This document shows positions 6,391-10,521 of a stretch of 10,521 nt of DNA, in pieces (the first letter of the stretch is position 1; every line of letters begins with the position of its first letter). A program made the translations under genes and the position numbers. The notes below the pieces were generated by a model that saw nothing but the letters and a program-made list of their open reading frames with translations, searched no databases and was not told the DNA's origin. Origin of the DNA: Sulfurospirillum sp. UBA1314 (GTDB lineage: Bacteria > Campylobacterota > Campylobacteria > Campylobacterales > Sulfurospirillaceae); the NCBI GenBank assembly GCA_002307095.1, contig DBTO01000272.1:1-10521 (forward strand). The letters are read 5' to 3'.

Positions 6391-8550
6391 ATGTCCGAAA
6401 AGCATTTTGAGCTTGACATCAAGGGCATGACGTGTGCGGCGTGTTCGGCGCGCATTGAGCGTGTGCTTGGCAAGCTTGAAGGCGTCACTGCCAACGTCAA
6501 CTTAGCCACGGAAAAAGCGTTTGTTGCCACATCTAACCCAAATATCAATCTTCCAGAAATTATTCAAAGCATTGAAAAAACAGGTTTTGGTGCTACCGAA
6601 TCTTCCAAGGTCGATCAGGATCAAAAGAGTTTGGATAAAGAGCAGGATTACCAAAAACTTTTAAAAGAATTTAGCCTCTCAGCACTGCTTACTCTGCCAT
6701 TCTTCGTTGAAATGGTTGGGATGCTTTTTAACATCCATCTGCACCTCTCACCGATGATTCAGTTAGGAGTGGCGACCATCGTACAGTTTTACTGTGGTCG
6801 AAAGTTTTACGTGGGTGCCTACAAAAGCCTTAAAAGCGGCAGTGCCAATATGGACGTTCTCGTCGTTTTGGGTACGAGTGCCGCGTACGTTTTAAGCCTC
6901 AGCGTTGTGCTCTTTTACGTGCCGCTGCACCTTTATTTTGAAGCGTCTGTTTCGGTCATCACTTTAGTGCTTTTAGGCAAACTTTTAGAAGTCAGAGCCA
7001 AAGCCAAAACGGGGTTTGCTATTGCTAAATTGCTTCATTTGCAGCCTAAAAAAGCGTTTGTGGAACGTGATGGCAAGCTCGAAGAGATCAGCATAGAATC
7101 TTTACATGTAAACGATATTTTTGTCGTCAAAGCAGGCGAGAGTATTCCCACCGATGGTATTGTTGTAGAAGGCAATAGCATGGTCGATGAGTCGATGATG
7201 ACGGGGGAGAGTTTACCGGTGCTCAAATCCGTGGGCGATACCATCGTTGGGGCGACCAAAAATGGCGATGGAATGCTCAAATGCCAAGCGACTAAAGTTG
7301 GCGCTGACACCTTTTTAGCCTCCATCGTCCGCCTCATCGAAGAGGCGCAAGGCTCTAAAGCGCCGATTCAACGCCTTGCCGATACGATTGCGGGTATTTT
7401 TGTGCCCATCGTCGTGAGCATCGCGGTGATTACTTTGGGTGCGTGGTGGTTTATCGGAGGCGATTTTGAAGAGGCGATCATCAATGCAGTCTCTGTTCTG
7501 GTGATCGCGTGCCCGTGCGCGCTTGGACTTGCAACGCCGACGGCGATTATGGTCGGAGTTGGCAGGGGTGCGAGTGAGGGAATTCTCATCAAAAATGCTG
7601 AAGTGCTTGAAAATGTCGGGAAAATCAATGCGGTTGTGTTCGATAAAACGGGAACATTGACCTATGCAAACCCTCAAGTGGTCGATGTTTTAATTGAGAA
7701 TGCACTTTCAAAAGAGCAATTTTTAGCCCTTGCTGCGAGCTTGGAAGAGGGCTCAAAACACCCGTTAGCCAAGGCGATTATTGCCTCAGCATCGCAAACA
7801 TCATCAAAGAGTGTTCAAGCGTTTCAAAACTATTCCGGTTTGGGTGTTTCAGGCGAGATCGATGGCGTGGTTTATTTTGCAGGCTCACCTGCGTTTATCG
7901 CTCAGTTCATATCGTTGCAACCCTCAGATCGCGCCCAAACGTTTTTGGACGATGGCAACAGTATCGTAGCGTTGGCGACAAAAGAGCAGATCATCGGTTA
8001 TGTAGCACTTGCCGATACGATTCGCGAGAGTGCCAAAGTGGCGGTTGAAAAGCTTCAAAGTGATGGCATAGAGGTCTATATGCTCACAGGCGATAATGAA
8101 CGTTGTGCCCAAAAGGTTGCCAATGAGCTAGGCATCAAGCATTTTTTTGCTGAAGTTTTGCCGAACGGTAAAGCAGAGGCGATCACAAAGCTTAAAAACG
8201 AGGGAAAATTTGTCTGCATGGTAGGGGACGGCATCAACGATGCGCCTGCTCTTGCGGTGGCGGATGTGGCGATTGCAATGTCCAATGGCTCGGACATTGC
8301 GGTGGAGAGTGCGGATATGATCTTGATCGCCAATGATCCACTCTATGTTGTCAATGCCATTGCACTTTCGCGTGCGACGATGTCAAAAATTAAGCAGAAT
8401 CTCTTTTTAGCTTTTGTGTATAATACCCTAGCGATTCCATTAGCCTTTTTGGGCATGTTAAACCCGATTGTCGCAGGTGGCGCCATGGCGATGAGTTCGG
8501 TCTCAGTGGTGAGTAATTCACTGCTGTTACGACGTTGGAAAATGAAATAA
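6391..8550 (+). CDS. copA: Copper-exporting P1B-1-type ATPase CopA
   Basis: This pump uses ATP to export Cu+ from the cytoplasm across the inner membrane. The 719 residues are typical for a CopA with one metal-binding domain. In order: an N-terminal HMA domain with GMTCAAC (C15, C18); transmembrane helices; the actuator loop TGES (271-274); the membrane metal site CPC (374-376) in VIACPCALGLATPT; the phosphorylated aspartate D418 in DKTGTLT; the nucleotide-domain HP pair (H457-P458) in EEGSKHPLAKA; the GDGINDAPAL hinge (D613, D617); and the C-terminal helices with YN and MSSVSVVSNS, the P1B-1 signature for Cu+ rather than Zn2+ or Cd2+. The start is ATG with AGGAG at 6379-6383, 7 bases upstream. 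The chaperone copZ follows after 115 bases. One TTACATGTAA palindrome lies inside the gene at 7102. Confidence 0.97.
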   Translation: MSEKHFELDIKGMTCAACSARIERVLGKLEGVTANVNLATEKAFVATSNPNINLPEIIQSIEKTGFGATESSKVDQDQKSLDKEQDYQKLLKEFSLSALLTLPFFVEMVGMLFNIHLHLSPMIQLGVATIVQFYCGRKFYVGAYKSLKSGSANMDVLVVLGTSAAYVLSLSVVLFYVPLHLYFEASVSVITLVLLGKLLEVRAKAKTGFAIAKLLHLQPKKAFVERDGKLEEISIESLHVNDIFVVKAGESIPTDGIVVEGNSMVDESMMTGESLPVLKSVGDTIVGATKNGDGMLKCQATKVGADTFLASIVRLIEEAQGSKAPIQRLADTIAGIFVPIVVSIAVITLGAWWFIGGDFEEAIINAVSVLVIACPCALGLATPTAIMVGVGRGASEGILIKNAEVLENVGKINAVVFDKTGTLTYANPQVVDVLIENALSKEQFLALAASLEEGSKHPLAKAIIASASQTSSKSVQAFQNYSGLGVSGEIDGVVYFAGSPAFIAQFISLQPSDRAQTFLDDGNSIVALATKEQIIGYVALADTIRESAKVAVEKLQSDGIEVYMLTGDNERCAQKVANELGIKHFFAEVLPNGKAEAITKLKNEGKFVCMVGDGINDAPALAVADVAIAMSNGSDIAVESADMILIANDPLYVVNAIALSRATMSKIKQNLFLAFVYNTLAIPLAFLGMLNPIVAGGAMAMSSVSVVSNSLLLRRWKMK
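7102..7111. repeat. TTACATGTAA palindrome, copy 4 (inside copA)
   Basis: Lies within copA in the codons TTA CAT GTA AAC (Leu-His-Val-Asn), a different frame from copy 1 in bioA. The word is therefore not forced by one shared peptide. The symmetry extends to 12 bases (7101-7112). Confidence 0.55.
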
Positions 8551-8561
8551 AATTATATTTC

Positions 8562-8629
8562 TGCCTCGAAAGAGGCAAGCTTTAGTGCCCAAGTGGCTAA
8601 CGTAGCCTCTTGGGCTTTGCCTAAGTGGC
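8562..8629 (+). other. Nested alternative-hairpin element between copA and copZ
   Basis: The 115-base copA-copZ gap holds an elaborate palindrome set. Hairpin A: TGCCTC-GAAA-GAGGCA (8562-8577), a 6-bp stem with a GAAA tetraloop. Hairpin B: 8587-8599 pairs with 8603-8615 around an ACG loop, 12 of 13 positions, one U-U mismatch. It can be extended by AGGCAA (8573-8578) with TTGCCT (8617-8622), which would break hairpin A. Hairpin C: the central 8605-8615 can instead pair with 8619-8629, because 8619-8629 repeats 8587-8597 at 10 of 11 bases; this stem has one G-U and one U-U. Two exclusive states result: extended B, or A plus C. No U-tract follows, so a classic terminator is unlikely. It may be a regulatory mRNA element, an RNA processing or stability element, or one copy of a dispersed intergenic palindrome. 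Confidence 0.6.
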
Positions 8630-8631
8630 GT

Positions 8632-8637
8632 TATAAA
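8632..8637 (+). promoter_or_regulatory. Possible -10 box for separate copZ transcription
   Basis: TATAAA lies 29 bases before the copZ ATG, just after the hairpin element. It could let copZ be transcribed apart from copA, but the stretch is A-rich in general and there is no clear -35, so this is weak. Confidence 0.25.
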
Positions 8638-8665
8638 AATAAAAATTAGAGTAAAAGGATACATA

Positions 8666-8872
8666 ATGGCAACGATCACATTGGTGGTTAAAGGTATGAG
8701 TTGTATGGGATGCGTTAAAAGCGTCAAAGGTGTTTTAGAGGGAATCAAAGGTGTGAAGAGTGTCAATGTTGACTTAGCCAGTGGTCAAACCGTTGTTGAG
8801 TACGATGCGCCGATTGATGTGAGTGTCTTTGAAAAAGCGATTGATGAAGCAGGGTTTGAAGTAATATCCTAA
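8666..8872 (+). CDS. copZ: Copper chaperone CopZ (heavy-metal-associated domain protein)
   Basis: A 68-residue stand-alone HMA domain. The motif GMSCMGC (C13, C16) binds Cu+ near the N-terminus. The rest fits the ferredoxin-like fold, with VKSVKGVLEGIKGVKSVNVDL, then a VEYDAP strand and the final EKAIDEAGFEVIS. Such chaperones carry Cu+ in the cytoplasm and hand it to the HMA domain or membrane site of CopA, the gene just upstream on the same strand. AAGGA at 8655-8659 precedes the ATG by 6 bases. No Tyr or His metal-buffer residue characteristic of some Gram-positive CopZ proteins is evident next to the second cysteine. A mercury-binding MerP role is unlikely, as there is no signal peptide and copA is adjacent. 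Confidence 0.93.
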   Translation: MATITLVVKGMSCMGCVKSVKGVLEGIKGVKSVNVDLASGQTVVEYDAPIDVSVFEKAIDEAGFEVIS

Positions 8873-8874
8873 GC

Positions 8875-8884
8875 TTACATGTAA
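8875..8884. repeat. TTACATGTAA palindrome, copy 5 (after copZ)
   Basis: Begins 3 bases after the copZ stop and lies just before the intergenic hairpin at 8888. With copies 2 and 3 it makes three copies placed immediately after a stop codon. Confidence 0.6.
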
Positions 8885-8887
8885 AGA

Positions 8888-8912
8888 TGTGAGCCCTGTA
8901 TTTGGGCTCACA
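8888..8912. terminator. Hairpin between convergent copZ and nnrS, probable bidirectional terminator
   Basis: The arms TGTGAGCCC and GGGCTCACA (9 perfect base pairs) flank a 7-base loop. The hairpin sits 15 bases after the copZ stop and 7 bases after the nnrS stop on the opposite strand, the expected place for a shared terminator. Neither side has a strong U-tract, so termination efficiency is uncertain. Confidence 0.6.
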
Positions 8913-8919
8913 CAACGCG

Positions 8920-10119
8920 TTACTTTTCAAATAAGATATGAATATACCGCTTCGACCATAATCCAAAGATCACAATCCACAGAACTGCCACGGTAAGCAC
9001 CGCATGCAAGTAGCCAAATTGTGGGAATATACCTGCGATGATACGAATGAGCGCCATGGCTTGAATGAGTCCAAACAGTGTCACAGCATAAGCATCTGCT
9101 TTTGGCGTTCGCCCAGAGTGCCCAAGGATGACTCTGGTTCCAAAGCCCACAAGAACGGTTGTAAAATAACCCAACGCCAAGGCATGCAGGGGCGATTTTT
9201 CCAGATAAATGGAGTGCCCCACCAGTGCGCTAAAATCTTGCACCACAAAGAGCCCAAAACCCACAGGAACCCACCAAATGGAGAGAAAAAGCACCCATAA
9301 AATGGCAGGCGATTTGCGAAAAGGCAGACGCCATTTCATAAGCTCGTACGTGATGATTCCAAAGAGCGCACTGTCTGCCACAAATGCGTTCATGCTTAAC
9401 GCTTCTAAGACTACTTTGAGGATGAGTGCCACAAAAACCAAGAGCAAAAAGTGCTTGCTTTTGTTCATCGTATAGCCAAGGATTGTATTGGCGGCAAAAA
9501 ACGGCATCATCTTTTGGGAAACGATAAGAACAATAAAAAAGAGATACAGATAAAAACTCACTCCCAGTGCCAAAGCGTAGGTCGGTGTAAACGCGTCCGC
9601 GATAAAGAGTAGCTGACCCACAAGACCCAGCGCAAACGCTCGGAGCATCCATGTGGTATCGACTTTATTGGTCACCGTACTTTTGGTTTGAAACTCAAGC
9701 AAAAGCAAGCAGAGTTTGATGTAGCCTGCCACGATAAAAAGCATGGGAGCGACAAGTGCCATTTCCGAGACAAACGAAAGTGCTATAAACAAAAGTCCAC
9801 CGCCATTTATCAACCATGCGATGGGCAGATACGCTTTGGGTGATGCCGATGGACGCGAGAGATAGCGTGGAAAGGTTGTAAGCAAAAAGCCTGCAAAAAA
9901 CTGTGTAAAGACGATGAACGTCATCGCATACGCATGGTACAGTCCCACGCTTGCATGTAAGTTCATATGCCCTGCATAATGCAGACCTAAAAGTGCCACA
10001 AAAAGTACGCCCTGAACCACACCCGCAAAGAAAAAGAGGCGGTGTGGCTGAGCGACTAGGTTTTGAAGAGCCGTCGTCTTAGGAGGCTCTGGTGGTGTTA
10101 AACTACTGACAAAAACCAC
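8920..10119 (-). CDS. nnrS: NnrS family polytopic membrane protein
   Basis: NnrS proteins are multi-helix inner-membrane proteins, reported to bind haem and copper and to help cells withstand nitric oxide; the exact reaction is unresolved. The product is very hydrophobic with about 12 helices. Family features are the N-terminal AQPHRLFFFAG, LYHAYAMTFIVFTQFFAGFLLTTFPRYL (conserved His and FLLTxxP), QKMMPFFAANTIL and, near the C-terminus, HALALGYFTTVLVGFGTRVILGHSGR. The start is uncertain. The open frame extends to ATG 10158, but that has no ribosome-binding site and overlaps tpx by 56 bases. I prefer GTG 10119, which has a G-run at 10129-10135 with 9 bases of spacing and a 17-base overlap with tpx; ATG 10146 is another option. 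It is likely cotranscribed with tpx. Adjacency to copA and copZ may be meaningful because NnrS has been tied to copper. Confidence 0.88.
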   Translation of the reverse strand: MVFVSSLTPPEPPKTTALQNLVAQPHRLFFFAGVVQGVLFVALLGLHYAGHMNLHASVGLYHAYAMTFIVFTQFFAGFLLTTFPRYLSRPSASPKAYLPIAWLINGGGLLFIALSFVSEMALVAPMLFIVAGYIKLCLLLLEFQTKSTVTNKVDTTWMLRAFALGLVGQLLFIADAFTPTYALALGVSFYLYLFFIVLIVSQKMMPFFAANTILGYTMNKSKHFLLLVFVALILKVVLEALSMNAFVADSALFGIITYELMKWRLPFRKSPAILWVLFLSIWWVPVGFGLFVVQDFSALVGHSIYLEKSPLHALALGYFTTVLVGFGTRVILGHSGRTPKADAYAVTLFGLIQAMALIRIIAGIFPQFGYLHAVLTVAVLWIVIFGLWSKRYIHILFEK

Positions 10120-10521
10120 AACAACTAGCCCCCCTGTTGGCTGCATCGATAGCGGCATTTAACGCTTCGTCATAATTGGGCTCTTCGGTAATCTCAGAAA
10201 CCACCTGTTTGTAAACGATCTTACCATCTTTACTGATCACAAAAAGCGCTCTAGCACATAACCCTTCAAGCGCGCCATCGCCAATGAGCATACCATACGC
10301 ACGCGCAAATGCTTTATGTCTAAAGTCACTGCCAACGGTAAGATTTTCAATGCCAGCCACATTGCAAAATTTTGCGCTTGCAAATGGCAAATCCATCGAA
10401 ACAATCGTCGTGTCGATGTTCTCATGTTTCGCCACATCTTGGTTAAAACGCCTCGCTTCTGCATCACACACAGGTGTATCTAACGAGGGTACAACAATGA
10501 TGAGTTGCGCTTTATTGCCCT
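10103..10521 (-). CDS. tpx: Thiol peroxidase (Tpx, atypical 2-Cys peroxiredoxin), N-terminus outside the window
   Basis: Reduces hydrogen and alkyl peroxides using thioredoxin. The frame is open to the right edge, so the first part is missing; the visible codons begin GNKAQLIIVVPSLDTPVCDAEARRF. The GTG at 10471 is an internal valine of DTPVC and not a start. The peroxidatic Cys in TPVC and the resolving Cys in AKFC are 34 residues apart, as in E. coli Tpx, and SDFRHKAFARAYG and RALFVISKDGKIVYKQV fit the family. After EPNYDEAL, where Tpx proteins usually end within a few residues, this one continues and ends ANRGASCCGFCQ, adding a CCxxC cysteine cluster. The stop lies inside the start region of nnrS, so the two genes overlap. 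The call itself is secure; the tail is unusual. Confidence 0.94.
   Translation of the reverse strand, partial: GNKAQLIIVVPSLDTPVCDAEARRFNQDVAKHENIDTTIVSMDLPFASAKFCNVAGIENLTVGSDFRHKAFARAYGMLIGDGALEGLCARALFVISKDGKIVYKQVVSEITEEPNYDEALNAAIDAANRGASCCGFCQ

Noticed and set aside
7315..7677. 120-residue antisense open frame within copA
   Set aside because: Arg/His/Asp-rich shadow opposite the CPC and DKTGT regions of copA; no coding signal.
8562..8577. GAAA-loop hairpin as a rho-independent copA terminator
   Set aside because: The stem is only 6 bp and is followed by AGCTTTAG, not a U-tract; it may be a structured element but not a convincing terminator.
8593..8649. Possible 18-codon leader peptide (GTG start) ahead of copZ
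   Set aside because: It lies in the copA frame after the copA stop, has no ribosome-binding site, and the sequence is better explained by the paired arms of the hairpin element.
9230..9652. 140-residue open frame on the - strand inside nnrS
   Set aside because: Same-strand shadow in another frame of nnrS; no recognisable motif, while the nnrS frame has membrane helices and family motifs throughout.
6352..10170. ACGAAGCGTTA of the copA promoter recurs inverted at 10160-10170
   Set aside because: The second copy is inside tpx coding sequence (Asp-Glu-Ala-Leu). Shared 11-base words are expected by chance in 10 kb, so it is not evidence of a second operator.
1..10521. Mobile element, CRISPR, toxin-antitoxin or phage-defence system
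   Set aside because: No transposase, integrase, spaced repeat array, small toxin-like pair or nuclease/NTPase defence pair is present. All sizeable genes belong to known core families.

Overview
The window looks like chromosomal DNA of a Campylobacterota (epsilonproteobacterial) species, most like Sulfurospirillum. This is inferred from protein style, AT-rich Lys-heavy codon use and gene content, not from a database search. Nearly all of it is ordinary core genome. I see no phage, insertion sequence, CRISPR array, tRNA or rRNA.

Left part (1-3827, all + strand): the end of bioA (biotin synthesis), then rsmH (16S rRNA methylation), a small FtsL-like division protein overlapping rsmH by one base, and rmuC. 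The genes are tightly packed, with gaps of about 0-35 bases, and probably form one transcription unit. Middle (3926-6298): a 790-residue membrane receptor with a periplasmic dCache sensor domain and a cytoplasmic HD-GYP domain, probably a cyclic-di-GMP phosphodiesterase controlled by an external ligand. Its catalytic domain carries an extra block of about 160 residues.

Right part: a copper module, copA (Cu+ export ATPase) and copZ (Cu+ chaperone), both on +. They are separated by 115 bases that hold a nested set of mutually exclusive hairpins. Facing them on the - strand are tpx (thiol peroxidase, cut by the window edge) and nnrS (polytopic membrane protein linked to NO stress), which overlap. 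A hairpin lies between the converging copZ and nnrS ends. Copper export, peroxide removal and nitrosative-stress defence are therefore adjacent, though shared regulation is only inferred.

The two most unusual DNA-level signals are (a) five exact copies of the 10-base palindrome TTACATGTAA, three of them 2-5 bases after a stop codon, and (b) the copA-copZ intergenic element, in which one 11-base segment can pair with either of two near-identical flanking copies. I found no convincing new multi-gene system.
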